Shown: positions 44,337-54,342, numbered from the stretch's first letter. The stretch: DNA of 64,000 bases from Alphaproteobacteria bacterium (GCA_016124665.1 WGNH01000008.1:124001-188000), one strand, 5' to 3'. Numbers and translations are program-made. Notes: generated by a model from the letters alone, not told the origin.

Positions 44337-44361
44337 ATGCCGCTCCGGGCCAGGATTCCAT

Positions 44362-44394
44362 ATTCCTCCTGCTGACGGTGTGAACAGGAGGAAT
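44362..44394 (+). promoter_or_regulatory. Hairpin burying the Shine-Dalgarno sequence of the gene at 44400
   Basis: ATTCCTCCTG (44362-44371) is the perfect reverse complement of CAGGAGGAAT (44385-44394), with a 13-base loop. The second arm contains the ideal ribosome binding site AGGAGG about seven bases before the start codon. Unless melted or opened by a factor, the ten-pair stem would hide it, so translation control is likely (RNA thermometer or regulator-responsive leader). Confidence 0.75.
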
Positions 44395-44399
44395 TCATC

Positions 44400-44894
44400 A
44401 TGTCCAAGTCACTATCCATCGCCGCAGTCTGCCTGCTGGCCAGCGGAGCGGCCGCAGCGCAGCAAAGCCAGGTGATCCTGCTGGGCGATTCCGCGATGAC
44501 GTGTCCGGAAATCGTCGTGGCGGCCAATGAAGCCACCGATATTCTCGGCGGCGCACCGGAAGGTGGCGTGTTCGCAAGCGAGCAGGCGATCAATGCCGCG
44601 ACCGGCCTTGCCATGCAGGGGGCCATCCAGTCGGGTATCGGCCGTGCAGTGCCGGGTATTGGTGCGGTCGGCGGCATGCTTGGCCGGGCAGCGCAGCGCC
44701 GGCGCGAGGAAGAAGAGGCCCGCCAGGTGATTGCTGAACGCCGGTGGTATTATCTCAATGGTCTCTATGAGGGACGGGAATGCGACGCCGTCCTGCGCCG
44801 TGCCGCCGAGGCTGCCGCGCAAGCCAGTGTTGCTGAAACCGCGCCCGCCGAAACCGGGGCGGACGATGGCATGGCGGAGGTTGAGGGCAACTGA
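44400..44894 (+). CDS. Exported protein of unknown function
   Basis: A 164-residue protein with a signal peptide (1-20, ending AAAAQQ). The mature start reads VILLGDSAMTCPE, similar to the MVIGDSPASQC start of the exported TPR protein at 31980. It holds a Gly/Ala-rich region (about 75-100: GIGRAVPGIGAVGGMLGRA) that could insert in membranes, a basic stretch QRRREEEE and Cys39 and Cys126. I do not recognise a family. Translation appears gated by the hairpin at 44362-44394. It converges with rnhA. Confidence 0.75.
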   Translation: MSKSLSIAAVCLLASGAAAAQQSQVILLGDSAMTCPEIVVAANEATDILGGAPEGGVFASEQAINAATGLAMQGAIQSGIGRAVPGIGAVGGMLGRAAQRRREEEEARQVIAERRWYYLNGLYEGRECDAVLRRAAEAAAQASVAETAPAETGADDGMAEVEGN

Positions 44895-44929
44895 CGGACT
44901 GCCGGGCGGTCAAGCTGCGGTGCCGGTCC

Positions 44930-45376
44930 TCATATCCGGCCGGCACCGGCTTCGTCCCGGCCTTTGACGGCCAGGGCATCGGCGCGTTCATTGCCGGGGT
45001 CGCCGGAATGGCCCTTGATCCAGTCCCAGCGGACATCATGACGGCGGGCAGCCTCTTCCAGCCGCCGCCATAAATCCTCGTTCTTCACCGGTTTTTTCGC
45101 GGCTGTTTTCCAGCCATTTTTCTTCCACCCGTGAATCCATTTGGTGACGCCGTCGCGGACATAGACGCTGTCGGTGACCAGACGGACGGTGGACGGGCGT
45201 TTCAGGCTTTCCAGCGCGCATATCGCCGCCATCAATTCCATCCGGTTATTGGTGGTCTCGGCCTCGCCGCCATAAAGTTCCTTTTCATGGCCTTTCCATT
45301 CCAGCAGCGCGCCCCAGCCGCCGGGCCCCGGATTGCCGGAACAGGCCCCATCTGTGTGAATCGTGATTACGCCCAT
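44930..45376 (-). CDS. rnhA: Ribonuclease HI
   Basis: A 148-residue RNase HI removing RNA from RNA-DNA hybrids. The catalytic carboxylates are Asp9 ([14 protein letters not shown]), Glu47 (NNRMELMA), Asp69 (LVTDSVYV) and Asp133 (NERADALA). The basic handle region [19 protein letters not shown] is present. Its ATG overlaps the DUF1801 stop by one base; ispH, DUF1801 and rnhA look like one operon. Confidence 0.96.
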   Translation of the reverse strand: MGVITIHTDGACSGNPGPGGWGALLEWKGHEKELYGGEAETTNNRMELMAAICALESLKRPSTVRLVTDSVYVRDGVTKWIHGWKKNGWKTAAKKPVKNEDLWRRLEEAARRHDVRWDWIKGHSGDPGNERADALAVKGRDEAGAGRI

Positions 45377-45804
45377 CAGCTTGGCTTCACCGGGTATTTC
45401 CGGGAAAGATCGGCAATGCCGGCGGTGATCAACTCGGCGAGCACATCAAGATCAATATCGTCCAGCTTGTTGACATACAGGCAGGATTTGCCGTGGGAAT
45501 GCTTGCCCAGCCGGGCCAGGATCGGCGCATAATCCGCATAGCCGGGGAGGATGTAGATGGAGAGTTTGGCTTTGCGCGGTGAAAACCCCGTGGCCATGAA
45601 GTCCCCTTCGCGGCCGCTTTCATATTTGTAGTGATATTCACCGAACCCGATAATCGCCGGTCCCCACATCCTGGCTTTCCAGCCCGTGGTTTTTTCAAAC
45701 AGTCCGAGCAGGATTTCGCCCTCCCTGCGCCGCCGTTCGGGTTCGATCGAGGCGATGTAGTCCCGGGGCGAGAGGGCGGTTGGCCGGGTCTTGTTGTCAC
45801 TCAT
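45376..45804 (-). CDS. DUF1801 domain protein
   Basis: A 142-residue protein of the DUF1801/YdhG-like fold. The typical words are [73 protein letters not shown]. Function unknown; iron or stress links have been proposed for some relatives. Between ispH (two-base gap) and rnhA (one-base overlap). Confidence 0.9.
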   Translation of the reverse strand: MSDNKTRPTALSPRDYIASIEPERRRREGEILLGLFEKTTGWKARMWGPAIIGFGEYHYKYESGREGDFMATGFSPRKAKLSIYILPGYADYAPILARLGKHSHGKSCLYVNKLDDIDLDVLAELITAGIADLSRKYPVKPS

Positions 45805-45806
45805 GA

Positions 45807-46754
45807 TCAGGCAACCAGTCTGGGCAGTTTGAAGACCACATTCTCGTCAGTCACCCGCAATTCTTCAACCGCCGTGTCATAGCGCGTGCCAATGGCGGCG
45901 ATGAGATCCTCGACCAGTTGCTCCGGGGCCGAGGCGCCAGCCGTGATGCCCACCGTCTGCGCCGTTTCCAGCAGCGACCAGTCGACGGCGCTGGCATCCT
46001 CCACCAACGCGGCTTTCCGGGCCCCGGCGCGAAGCGCCACTTCGACCAGGCGCTTGGAGTTGGAGGAGGTCTCCGACCCGATCACCAGCACGACATCACA
46101 CGGTTCGGCCATGGCCTTGACCGCGGCCTGCCGGTTGGTTGTGGCATAGCAGATGTCTTCCTTGTGCGGGGCAGCGATCTCCGGGAAGCGTTTCTGCAGC
46201 ACAGCCACGATCTCGGCCGTATCGTCGACGGAAAGCGTTGTCTGGGTCGCGAAGGCGATCCGGGAGGGGTCTTGCGGCTCGAATTTTTCGGCGTCACCGA
46301 CGGTTTCAACCAGGGTGATGGCCCCTTCGGGCAACTGGCCCAGCGTGCCGACGACTTCCGGATGGCCGGCATGGCCGATCAGGACGATTTCCATGCCCGC
46401 CGCATGATGGCGCTGGGCCTCGACATGCACTTTCGAAACCAGCGGGCAGGTAGCATCGATATAGATCATCTCCCGGCGCCGGGCTTCTTCGGGCACGGAT
46501 TTCGGCACGCCATGGGCAGAAAACACGACCGGCCGGTCCACCGGCGCCTCGTCCAGCTCATCGACAAAAACAGCCCCGATCCGCTCGAGGCGCTCGACCA
46601 CATGCCGGTTATGGACAATCTCGTGGCGTACATAGACCGGTGTGCCGAATTTGGTGATGGCCTGCTCGACGATCTGGATCGCCCGGTCCACACCGGCACA
46701 AAATCCGCGCGGCGCGGCCAGCAAGACTTTCATCGGGCGTTTTTCCTGCGTCAT
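45807..46754 (-). CDS. ispH: 4-hydroxy-3-methylbut-2-enyl diphosphate reductase
   Basis: A 315-residue IspH (LytB), the last step of the MEP isoprenoid pathway, making IPP and DMAPP. The three cysteines that bind the iron-sulfur cluster are Cys19 ([12 protein letters not shown]), Cys103 ([11 protein letters not shown]) and Cys202 (ICYATTNRQ). [14 protein letters not shown] and GITAGASAP are also diagnostic. ATG at 46754 has an AAGGAT ribosome binding site; a second ATG seven codons in lacks one. Its product supplies ubiquinone side chains for UbiA. Confidence 0.97.
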   Translation of the reverse strand: MTQEKRPMKVLLAAPRGFCAGVDRAIQIVEQAITKFGTPVYVRHEIVHNRHVVERLERIGAVFVDELDEAPVDRPVVFSAHGVPKSVPEEARRREMIYIDATCPLVSKVHVEAQRHHAAGMEIVLIGHAGHPEVVGTLGQLPEGAITLVETVGDAEKFEPQDPSRIAFATQTTLSVDDTAEIVAVLQKRFPEIAAPHKEDICYATTNRQAAVKAMAEPCDVVLVIGSETSSNSKRLVEVALRAGARKAALVEDASAVDWSLLETAQTVGITAGASAPEQLVEDLIAAIGTRYDTAVEELRVTDENVVFKLPRLVA

Positions 46755-46848
46755 TTCTTATCCTTCATGTGCGGTCGTGGCGTTGCGGCGGCTGATCAGG
46801 CATCGTAAGACCCTGATCTAGTGAAGCGTCCGTCCGGAGTCATCACCC

Positions 46849-47412
46849 ATGCGCTTGTTTGTCCCGCTGATTGCGATTGCCCTTGCCAGCTGCAGCTCGT
46901 TAGATCGTGCCATAAACGAAGCTCCTGACAATCCGGGACCCTGCCCGTCCGCACTGGCATTGTATGATGCGCACCGTGTGGTCGAGCTGACCGAGCAGCC
47001 TGCGACCATTGATTCTGTCGGCTTCACCGGCGAAATCAATGGCGTGCGTTCGCTTTGCCGCTATTACGATCTCGAGCCAATCAGAGCCAATCTGGAAATT
47101 GATTTCGGATTCGGACGCGGACCGGCGGCGCAGGGGAATGAGCATACCTACACCTATTTCGTGGCGGTCACACGCCGAGACAGTGTTGTGATCCATCGTG
47201 AGGAATTTCCGATCACTGTGCGCTTCGAACCGGGGCAGGACCGGGTCTTCCTGACCGAAACGCTGAACCGCATTTCCATTCCGCGGGCCAGGGAAACGAC
47301 CTCGGGTTCGAATTTCGAGATCATTGTCGGATTCGACCTGACCCCTGAACAGGTTGAATGGAACCGCGCCGGTCAACGTTTCCGCGTGGATGCCGGTCAG
47401 GGCCAGGACTGA
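46849..47412 (+). CDS. Lipoprotein upstream of argS, function unknown
   Basis: A 187-residue lipoprotein: signal sequence RLFVPLIAIALASC with lipidated Cys15, then a beta-rich domain (residues 50-185) with Cys32 and Cys69. Words include GEINGVRSLCRYYDLEPI and FVAVTRRDSVVIHREEFPI. Homologous lipoproteins next to argS are familiar from alphaproteobacteria, but no function is known. Ends four bases before the argS start. Confidence 0.8.
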   Translation: MRLFVPLIAIALASCSSLDRAINEAPDNPGPCPSALALYDAHRVVELTEQPATIDSVGFTGEINGVRSLCRYYDLEPIRANLEIDFGFGRGPAAQGNEHTYTYFVAVTRRDSVVIHREEFPITVRFEPGQDRVFLTETLNRISIPRARETTSGSNFEIIVGFDLTPEQVEWNRAGQRFRVDAGQGQD

Positions 47413-47416
47413 GCTC

Positions 47417-49180
47417 ATGACGTCTATCGTTGACCAGCTGACCGCCCGTACCGGTGCGGCGTTTGAGGCTATTGGCCTGCCTGCCGAGCTTGGCCGGTGC
47501 ACAGAATCGGACCGACCGGACCTCGCTCCGTATCAATGCAATGGTGCGATGGCGGCTGCGAAGCTGGCCAAAAAGGCGCCGCGGGCCGTCGCGGAAGAGA
47601 TTACTGCGCAGCTGGATGGCGATGAGATGATCGCCGACCTGGAAATCGCCGGGCCGGGCTTTCTGAACATCACGCCAGCCGCGGCCGTCTATGAACGCCA
47701 GGCCAATGCCATCGCTGCCGATGACCGGGCGGGAGCCGGTCATGTTGAGGCCCCGCGAAAGGTGATGATCGATTTCGGCGGCCCCAATGTCGCCAAGCCG
47801 ATGCATGTCGGGCATTTGCGGTCCTCCGTGCTGGGCGACAGCCTGCAGCGCCTGTTCCGCTTCCGCGGCGACGATGTGGTGTCTGACATTCACCTCGGCG
47901 ACTGGGGATATCAGATGGGCCTGCTGGTCACCGAGTTGCAGGCCGAGCAGCCGGATCTGTCCTATTTCGACCCGGCCTATGAGGGCGAATATCCGTCCGA
48001 ACCACCGGTCACGATCGAGGATTTGTCGCGGCTGTATCCGCAAGCGGCGGCCGCTGCGAAGGAAGATGACGACCGTGCGGCGCTGGCCCGCAAGGCGACA
48101 GCCGAATTACAGGCCGGGCGGCGCGGCTACCGGGCGCTTCTGGCGCATTTCATTTCCGTGTCCATCACGGCGCTGAAACATGATTTCGATACGCTCGGCG
48201 TGCATTTCGACCTGTGGAAGGGCGAAAGCGACGTCAACGAGCTGATCCCGGAGCTGGTCGAGGATTTCAAGGCCCGCGGCGTGGCCGAAAAATCCGACGG
48301 TGCCTGGGTGGTGCGGGTGGCCCGCGACGATGACAAGAAGGAGCTGGCGCCGCTCATCCTCGTTTCATCGCAGGGCTCGGCGCTCTATGGCACGACCGAT
48401 CTGGCCACCATTCTGGACCGGAAAAACACGGTCGGCCCGGACCTGATTCTCTATGTCGTGGATCTGGGTCAGTCCGATCATTTCGAACAGGTCTATCGCG
48501 CCGCTTACAAGGCCGGGCTCGCGGAAGAAGGCTCGCTCGAACATATCAAGTTCGGCACGGTGAACGGGCCGGATGGCAAGCGCCTGCGGACGCGCGCGGG
48601 CGGGACTTTCCGGCTCGCCGATCTGATCAATGAGGCATTCGAGCGCGCCAAGGCCCGGCTCAATGAGGCGGGGCTGGGGTCAGAGCTGGCGCCTGCGGAA
48701 TTCGACCGCGTCGCGCGCATGGTCGCGAATGCCGCGATCAAGTTTGCCGATCTGCAGAATTACCGCACGACAAATTACATTTTCGAGCTCGACCGCTTCA
48801 TCTCGTTTGAAGGCAAGACCGGCCCCTATCTCCTGTATCAGGCGGTGCGGGTGAAATCGATCATGCGCAAGGCTGAGGCGGAAGGGCTGACAGCCGGACC
48901 TGTCCGGATCACCGACCCGGCCGAGGCGGCGCTGGTCCGGCGTCTCGACGGGTTTGATGCGGCCTTGCAGCGGGCCTATGAGTTGCGCGCGCCCAATCAT
49001 ATCTGCGACCATGTCTATGCCCTGGCGCAAGCCTTCTCGTCCTTCTATGCGGCCTGCCCGATCCTGCCGGAAAAGGATGAAACCATCCGCGCCTCGCGCT
49101 TGGCACTGGCGCAAACCACGCTGAAACAGTTGGAGATCGCGCTGTCGCTGATCGGGCTGGACGCGCCGGAGAAGATGTAA
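47417..49180 (+). CDS. argS: Arginyl-tRNA synthetase
   Basis: A 587-residue class I synthetase that charges tRNA-Arg. N-terminal Add1 domain (1-100), the HIGH-like motif KPMHVGHLRS near residue 125, Rossmann domain with LVSSQGSALYGTTDLATILDR, and the C-terminal DALR anticodon domain (PYLLYQAVRVKSIMRKA onward). ATG at 47417 is chosen; a start 21 codons upstream would overlap the lipoprotein gene. Stops just before the glycine riboswitch leader. Confidence 0.97.
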   Translation: MTSIVDQLTARTGAAFEAIGLPAELGRCTESDRPDLAPYQCNGAMAAAKLAKKAPRAVAEEITAQLDGDEMIADLEIAGPGFLNITPAAAVYERQANAIAADDRAGAGHVEAPRKVMIDFGGPNVAKPMHVGHLRSSVLGDSLQRLFRFRGDDVVSDIHLGDWGYQMGLLVTELQAEQPDLSYFDPAYEGEYPSEPPVTIEDLSRLYPQAAAAAKEDDDRAALARKATAELQAGRRGYRALLAHFISVSITALKHDFDTLGVHFDLWKGESDVNELIPELVEDFKARGVAEKSDGAWVVRVARDDDKKELAPLILVSSQGSALYGTTDLATILDRKNTVGPDLILYVVDLGQSDHFEQVYRAAYKAGLAEEGSLEHIKFGTVNGPDGKRLRTRAGGTFRLADLINEAFERAKARLNEAGLGSELAPAEFDRVARMVANAAIKFADLQNYRTTNYIFELDRFISFEGKTGPYLLYQAVRVKSIMRKAEAEGLTAGPVRITDPAEAALVRRLDGFDAALQRAYELRAPNHICDHVYALAQAFSSFYAACPILPEKDETIRASRLALAQTTLKQLEIALSLIGLDAPEKM

Positions 49181-49202
49181 ACAGCTTCCCGGTTTTGCGC
49201 GA

Positions 49203-49230
49203 TTGACTCCTATTGTGCGCGCTCTAAACC
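49203..49230 (+). promoter_or_regulatory. Candidate promoter of the gcv operon
   Basis: TTGACT (49203-49208), 16-base spacer, TAAACC (49225-49230). It is placed so that transcription would begin just before the riboswitch P1 stem at 49246. The -10 box is weak. Confidence 0.5.
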
Positions 49231-49245
49231 TCATCACTTCCCGTC

Positions 49246-49434
49246 CCCGCGGGAGAGACCGGCAAATAAGGCCGGCGCCGAAGGCGCAACCGCCCCGGAA
49301 ACGCTCAGGCAGATGGACCGCGGGATGACGAAACGCTGGAAAGCGGGCGCTTGAAAGAGCGTCCCACCGACGGAGCAAGCAAGGGAGGGATCATCCTTCT
49401 CCTTGCGGAATCTCTCAGGTCACCCAAGACAGCG
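49246..49434 (+). ncRNA. Tandem glycine riboswitch
   Basis: Two glycine aptamers in series. Aptamer 1 has P1 CCCGCGG/CCGCGGG (49246-49252 with 49318-49324), the conserved GGGAGAGACCGGC, and CCCCGGAAACGCTCAGGCAG. Aptamer 2 has P1 CGCTG/CAGCG (49334-49338 with 49430-49434), the GCGGAATCTCTCAGGTC core and a shorter linker. A GTCCGGA-CCA-TCCGGAC hairpin (49441-49457) follows as a likely expression platform before the gcvT start. Tandem glycine switches normally turn gcv genes on when glycine is high. Confidence 0.95.
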
Positions 49435-49440
49435 GGGGCC

Positions 49441-49457
49441 GTCCGGACCATCCGGAC
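49441..49457 (+). promoter_or_regulatory. Expression-platform hairpin before gcvT
   Basis: A seven-base-pair stem GTCCGGA/TCCGGAC with a three-base loop, between the riboswitch and the gcvT start codon (49482). No T-tract follows, so control could be at the level of translation or by an alternative fold with aptamer 2. Confidence 0.5.
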
Positions 49458-49481
49458 ATGCCGGTAACGGGGCCCGAGACC

Positions 49482-50576
49482 ATGACTGATACGCTGCGGA
49501 CGCCGCTTTACGAGCTTCACACTGCACTCGGTGCGAAGATGACGCCGTTTGCGGGCTATGACATGCCGCTGCAATACGATGGCATCATGGCCGAGCACAA
49601 TCACACGCGCGCGGCGGCCGGCCTGTTCGACGTCTCCCATATGGGCCAGGCGCATTATATTGGCGACGAGGCGGCACTGGAAAAGCTGATCACGGCGGAT
49701 CTTTCGGCGCTGGCGCCCGGCGAGCAGAAATACACGCTACTGCTGAACGAGCAGGGCGGGATCCGCGATGATCTGATGGTTTCGCGCCCCTTTGGCGATG
49801 ATGGCCTCTTTCTGGTCGTTAATGCGGCGACCAAGGCCGATGATTTTGCCCATATTGCCAAGAATACCGCCGGAAAGGGTGAGCTGCGCGTCATAGAAGA
49901 TCGCGCGCTGATCGCGCTGCAGGGCCCGCAGGCGGCGGATGTTTTCAGCGCGCTGGTGCCGGACGCAGCAAGGCTGGTTTTCATGCAGTGCGGCGTATTC
50001 ACGCTGGACGGGACAGAGATCTGGGTCTCGCGCTCTGGCTATACCGGCGAGGACGGGTTCGAGATTTCGATTCCGGCAGACCGGGCTGAGGCCATTGCAC
50101 GGCTGATTCTCGCCGATGCGCGGGTCAAGCCGATCGGGCTGGGCGCGCGTGATTCGCTGCGGCTGGAGGCCGGGCTCTGCCTCTATGGCCATGACATGAA
50201 CGAGGACACCACGCCGGTTGAAGCGGTGCTGATGTGGGCAGTAGCCAAGCCGCGCCGCGATCGCCTTGATTTTCCCGGTGCCAAGCGCGTGATGCAGATG
50301 TTTGCCGACAAGCCGGCGCGCAAGCGTGTGGGCTTCACCATGGCCGGCGCGCCTGCCCGCGAAGGGGCGGAGATCGTCAAGGATGGCCAGAGCATCGGTA
50401 TCGTCACCTCCGGCGGTTTCGGCCCGAGCGTGGGCGGACCAGTGGGCATGGCCTATATCGATCTGGATCACGCCAGCCCGGGGACGGAGATTGAAATTCT
50501 GCTGCGCGGCAAGGCGAGGCCGGCACAGGTGACGAAAATGCCTTTCGTCGAACAACGGTATTATCGGGGCGAATAG
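49482..50576 (+). CDS. gcvT: Aminomethyltransferase (glycine cleavage T protein)
   Basis: A 364-residue T protein that moves the methylene group to tetrahydrofolate and releases ammonia. Signatures: LYELHTALGAKMTPFAGYDMP, FDVSHMGQ, YTGEDGFEISIPAD, DSLRLEAGLCLYGHDMNEDTTP and the end EQRYYRG. ATG at 49482 is chosen; an ATG at 49458 is right behind the hairpin. First gene of the gcvT-H-PA-PB operon governed by the riboswitch. Confidence 0.96.
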   Translation: MTDTLRTPLYELHTALGAKMTPFAGYDMPLQYDGIMAEHNHTRAAAGLFDVSHMGQAHYIGDEAALEKLITADLSALAPGEQKYTLLLNEQGGIRDDLMVSRPFGDDGLFLVVNAATKADDFAHIAKNTAGKGELRVIEDRALIALQGPQAADVFSALVPDAARLVFMQCGVFTLDGTEIWVSRSGYTGEDGFEISIPADRAEAIARLILADARVKPIGLGARDSLRLEAGLCLYGHDMNEDTTPVEAVLMWAVAKPRRDRLDFPGAKRVMQMFADKPARKRVGFTMAGAPAREGAEIVKDGQSIGIVTSGGFGPSVGGPVGMAYIDLDHASPGTEIEILLRGKARPAQVTKMPFVEQRYYRGE

Positions 50577-50594
50577 CCACAAGGGGAGGACGCG

Positions 50595-50960
50595 ATGAGC
50601 GTGAAATACACCAAGGACCATGAATGGGTGAAAGTCGATGGCGACACCGCCACGGTCGGCATCACCGCCTATGCCGCCGAACAACTGGGCGATGTCGTGT
50701 TTGTTGAACTGCCGGAGGTCGGCAAATCCTTCGACCAGGGCGATGAAATGGCGGTCGTGGAATCGGTGAAGGCCGCGTCCGAAGTCTACGCGCCGGTCTC
50801 CGGCGAAGTCGTGGCGGTCAATGACGGGCTGGAAGGCGAGCCGCAAAAGGTCAATGAAAGCCCGGATGCCGATGGCTGGTTCGTGAAGCTGAAACTGAGC
50901 GATACAAGCCAGCTCGATGGCCTCATGGATGAGACTGCCTACCAGGCTCATATCTCCTAA
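50595..50960 (+). CDS. gcvH: Glycine cleavage H protein
   Basis: A 121-residue lipoyl carrier shuttling the aminomethyl group between P, T and L proteins. The lipoylated Lys is 59 in [19 protein letters not shown]. Full-length for the family, beginning [20 protein letters not shown]. Eighteen bases after gcvT with a GGGGAGG ribosome binding site. Confidence 0.97.
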   Translation: MSVKYTKDHEWVKVDGDTATVGITAYAAEQLGDVVFVELPEVGKSFDQGDEMAVVESVKAASEVYAPVSGEVVAVNDGLEGEPQKVNESPDADGWFVKLKLSDTSQLDGLMDETAYQAHIS

Positions 50961-50980
50961 ATTTCCAACAGGACAAGCGG

Positions 50981-52330
50981 ATGCGATATCTCCCCCTGAC
51001 GCCGGCTGACCGGCAAGACATGCTGAAGCGGATCGGCGCGGCATCCATTGATGCCCTGTTCACCGATGTGCCAGAGGCCGCGCGGCTCGACGGGCCGGTG
51101 GATCTGCCGATGCACCAGACCGAGCTTCAGGTGGAGCGGGCGCTGTCGAAACTGGCGGGCGAGAACACGCCGGCGTCCAGCGTGCCCTTCTTTGTCGGGG
51201 CCGGAGCCTACAAGCACCATGTCCCTGCCACGGTGGACCATCTCATCCAGCGTTCGGAATTCCTGACCGCCTATACGCCCTACCAGCCGGAGATCAGCCA
51301 GGGCACGCTGCAAACGCTGTTCGAATTCCAGACCCAGGTCGCGCTTATGACCGGCATGGATGTCGCCAATGCCTCCATGTATGACGGCTCGACCGCCTGC
51401 GGCGAAGCCGTACTGATGGCGGCGCGGGTGACGAAACGCAAGAAGGCGGTGCTCGCCGGTTCGCTGCACCCGCATTATGCCGCGACGACCAAGACGCTGG
51501 CCAAATACATGGATATCGCCGTGGCCTCGACCGCGCCCGATCTTGACGGACTGACGGGCATTGCCGAGACGATTGATGACGAAACCGCTTGTGTGGTGAT
51601 CCAGACGCCGGACGTATTCGGCCGGTTGCATGACCTGACGGAGATCTCGGAAAAAGCGCACAAGCATGGTGCGCTCGTGATCGCCGTCTTTACCGAGCCG
51701 GTCTCGCTGGGGCTGGTGAAATCGCCCGGTGAAATGGGCGCGGACATCGCCGTTGGCGAAGGCCAGGGGATTGGCGTCGGGCTCAATTTCGGCGGGCCAT
51801 ATGTGGGGCTTTTTGCCTGCAAGAATGATCGCAATTTCATCCGTAATCTGCCGGGACGGCTGGCGGGCGAAACCGTGGATGCCGATGGCCGCCGCGGCTA
51901 TGTGCTGACGCTCTCCACGCGCGAGCAGCATATCCGCCGCGACAAGGCGACCTCGAATATCTGCACCAATTCCGGCCTGTGCGCGCTGGCCTTCACCATT
52001 CACATGACGCTTCTGGGCGAGAAGGGTCTGACGACGCTGGCGCAGCTCAATCACGAAACGGCCTGTGATCTGGCAGACCGGCTGAGCGCGGTGGCGGGCG
52101 TGGAGCTTCTCACCGGCACCTTCTTCAATGAATTCGCCCTGCGCCTGACCAAGCCTGCGGCTGATGTCGTGGACGCGCTGGTGGACAGGGGCGTGCTGGG
52201 CGGCGTGCCGGCCTCGCGCCTCTATCCGGGCGAGGGGCTGGAGGATGTGCTGATCGTCGCGGCCACGGAAACCAATACGCCAGAGGATCTGGCGGCGTTC
52301 GAAACCGCCCTGCGGGAGGTATTGGCATGA
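50981..52330 (+). CDS. gcvPA: Glycine dehydrogenase (decarboxylating) subunit 1
   Basis: A 449-residue alpha subunit of the split P protein, corresponding to the N-terminal half of the one-chain enzyme. Words: [76 protein letters not shown]. It lacks the PLP lysine, which is on subunit 2. Its stop overlaps the gcvPB start by four bases (ATGA). Confidence 0.97.
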   Translation: MRYLPLTPADRQDMLKRIGAASIDALFTDVPEAARLDGPVDLPMHQTELQVERALSKLAGENTPASSVPFFVGAGAYKHHVPATVDHLIQRSEFLTAYTPYQPEISQGTLQTLFEFQTQVALMTGMDVANASMYDGSTACGEAVLMAARVTKRKKAVLAGSLHPHYAATTKTLAKYMDIAVASTAPDLDGLTGIAETIDDETACVVIQTPDVFGRLHDLTEISEKAHKHGALVIAVFTEPVSLGLVKSPGEMGADIAVGEGQGIGVGLNFGGPYVGLFACKNDRNFIRNLPGRLAGETVDADGRRGYVLTLSTREQHIRRDKATSNICTNSGLCALAFTIHMTLLGEKGLTTLAQLNHETACDLADRLSAVAGVELLTGTFFNEFALRLTKPAADVVDALVDRGVLGGVPASRLYPGEGLEDVLIVAATETNTPEDLAAFETALREVLA

Positions 52331-53901
52331 GCATGAACACACAAGGCCGTCCGACGCGTATCGAGCATGACATCGATCCCGGCGGCTATGAGACGCTGTC
52401 CGGCTCGCGCGGGCTGGACCAGGCCGAACCGCTCTTGTTCGAGCGTGGCTCGCTGGAGGTCACCGGTGTGGATCTGCCCACGCCGAAGGGCGGGCCGAAC
52501 CGTCTGGGCTCAATGAAGCGCGAGGGCGTGATCGGCCTGCCGGGCCTCGCCGAACCGGAAACCATGCGCCATTATGTGCGCCTGAGCCGCAAGAATTATG
52601 CGATCGATCTGGGGCTCTATCCGCTGGGCTCGTGCACGATGAAGCACAATCCGCGCCTGAATGAAAAAATCGCGCGCCTGCCGGGCTTTGCCGACATTCA
52701 CCCGTTGCAGCCCGAACGGACGGTGCAGGGCGCCTACAAGCTGATCGAGGAGCTGGCCCGCTGGCTGATGGTGCTGACCAATACGCCCGCTGTGGCGATG
52801 AGCCCGAAAGCCGGCGCGCATGGCGAATTGTGCGGCATGATGGCGATCCGGGCGGCGCTGGATGCGCGCGGCGAATCCGGACGGCGGCGGGTGCTGGTGC
52901 CGGAATCGGCGCACGGCACCAATCCGGCGACGGCGGTCCAATGCGGTTTCTTCACCGACGAGATTCCGGCAGACAAGACCGGCCGAGTCGATATGGAGGC
53001 GTTCAAGGCGAAGCTGGGCGATGATGTCGCCGGCATCATGCTGACCAATCCCAATACCTGCGGCCTGTTTGAACGCGACATCAAGGAAATCGCCGACTTG
53101 ATCCATGAGGCGGGTGGCTATTTCTATTGCGACGGGGCGAATTTCAACGCCATTGTCGGGCGTGTCCGTCCGGGCGATCTCGGCATTGATGCGATGCATA
53201 TCAATCTGCACAAGACCTTCTCCACCCCGCATGGTGGCGGTGGTCCGGGCTCGGGTCCGACGGTCTTCTCCGAAGCGCTGGCCCCGTTCGCGCCCTTGCC
53301 CTTCATCGTGAAAACCGCCGATGGCGCACAGCTGAAAATGGCGGAAAATGACGGCGATGCCGACGGCGAGGCGCGGCCCTTTGGCCGCCTGACCGCTTTC
53401 CATGGCCAGATGGGCATGTTCACCCGGGCGCTGACCTATATGATGAGCCATGGCGCGGACGGGCTGAAGCAGGCGTCGGAAGATGCCGTTCTGAATGCGA
53501 ACTATATCCTGGCGCGGCTGAAGGATGTCATGACGCCGGCCTTTGACGGAACCTGCATGCACGAAGCCCTGTTCGATGACCGCTTCCTGAAGGATACCGG
53601 CGTGACCACGCTCGATTTTGCAAAAGCCATGATCGATGAGGGCTATCACCCGATGACCATGTATTTCCCGCTGGTCGTTCACGGGGCCATGCTGATCGAA
53701 CCGACCGAGACCGAATCAAAATCCGGTCTGGACCGTTTCTGTGATGTCCTGCTGGGCCTTGCCGCTGCGGCGGCCGCCGGTGATGCGGACCGTTTCAGGG
53801 CGGCACCTGTGCATGCGCCGATGCGGCGTCTGGACGAGACGCGGGCGGCCCGCCAACCGGTACTGCGCTGGACACCGCCGGTCGCGGAAGCCGCGGAATA
53901 A
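52327..53901 (+). CDS. gcvPB: Glycine dehydrogenase (decarboxylating) subunit 2
   Basis: A 524-residue PLP-binding beta subunit. The PLP lysine is in [20 protein letters not shown] (the LHKTF motif near residue 298), and the glycine-rich loop after it is conserved. It forms an alpha2beta2 enzyme with gcvPA, decarboxylating glycine and loading GcvH. An alternative start at the third codon exists. Last gene of the riboswitch-controlled operon. Confidence 0.97.
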   Translation: MSMNTQGRPTRIEHDIDPGGYETLSGSRGLDQAEPLLFERGSLEVTGVDLPTPKGGPNRLGSMKREGVIGLPGLAEPETMRHYVRLSRKNYAIDLGLYPLGSCTMKHNPRLNEKIARLPGFADIHPLQPERTVQGAYKLIEELARWLMVLTNTPAVAMSPKAGAHGELCGMMAIRAALDARGESGRRRVLVPESAHGTNPATAVQCGFFTDEIPADKTGRVDMEAFKAKLGDDVAGIMLTNPNTCGLFERDIKEIADLIHEAGGYFYCDGANFNAIVGRVRPGDLGIDAMHINLHKTFSTPHGGGGPGSGPTVFSEALAPFAPLPFIVKTADGAQLKMAENDGDADGEARPFGRLTAFHGQMGMFTRALTYMMSHGADGLKQASEDAVLNANYILARLKDVMTPAFDGTCMHEALFDDRFLKDTGVTTLDFAKAMIDEGYHPMTMYFPLVVHGAMLIEPTETESKSGLDRFCDVLLGLAAAAAAGDADRFRAAPVHAPMRRLDETRAARQPVLRWTPPVAEAAE

Positions 53902-53908
53902 TCAACAG

Positions 53909-53951
53909 TTAGCACTGCATTTCGCCCGAATTCGGTCGTTTTCGCTGCTAA
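53909..53951. promoter_or_regulatory. Symmetric dyad downstream of gcvPB
   Basis: TTAGCA and TGCTAA (53909-53914, 53946-53951) flank a ten-base palindrome CCGAATTCGG at 53926-53935, all centred near 53930. The parts between are not complementary, so it is more like a bipartite protein site than a hairpin. It may lie in the promoter of the gene at 54031. Confidence 0.45.
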
Positions 53952-54030
53952 TGTGTCGTTGTGGGCCTAGCGTTGATCTTGATCACTTTCTAGGCAGGCC
54001 CATCTATGTCAGGGAGCAGGAAAGACCCGA

Positions 54031-54342
54031 ATGAATGATGCGCTGAACAATATGAGCAAGACGCCGCTGGGCAGCGTCATTGCCACCGTTCTGCGCATGG
54101 TCGGGATTGCGCTCGGCCTGGCCCTGATGATCATCGCCATTCCGCTGGCGGTCACGCCGATTCCGCTGGGTGTCCCGCTCTTCATCATTGGTACGCTGAT
54201 GCTGGCGGGCAGCTCGCCCCGGGCGCACCGGATGATTACCGGATATCTGAAGCGTCATCCCGGTTTCTGGAACCGCGTAAAGCGGGCCTTTGGCGAAAAG
54301 GACGATGATCCGGAAGACGAAAAGCCGGCCAATCCAACATAA
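54031..54342 (+). CDS. Small PGPGW-like membrane protein, paralogue
   Basis: A 103-residue protein with two helices (about 20-42 and 48-65) around TPIPLGVPLFIIG, then a basic helix RAHRMITGYLKRHPGFWNRVKRAF and a charged tail. Paralogue of 13940-14221. Function unknown. Followed by a strong bidirectional terminator. Confidence 0.82.
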   Translation: MNDALNNMSKTPLGSVIATVLRMVGIALGLALMIIAIPLAVTPIPLGVPLFIIGTLMLAGSSPRAHRMITGYLKRHPGFWNRVKRAFGEKDDDPEDEKPANPT

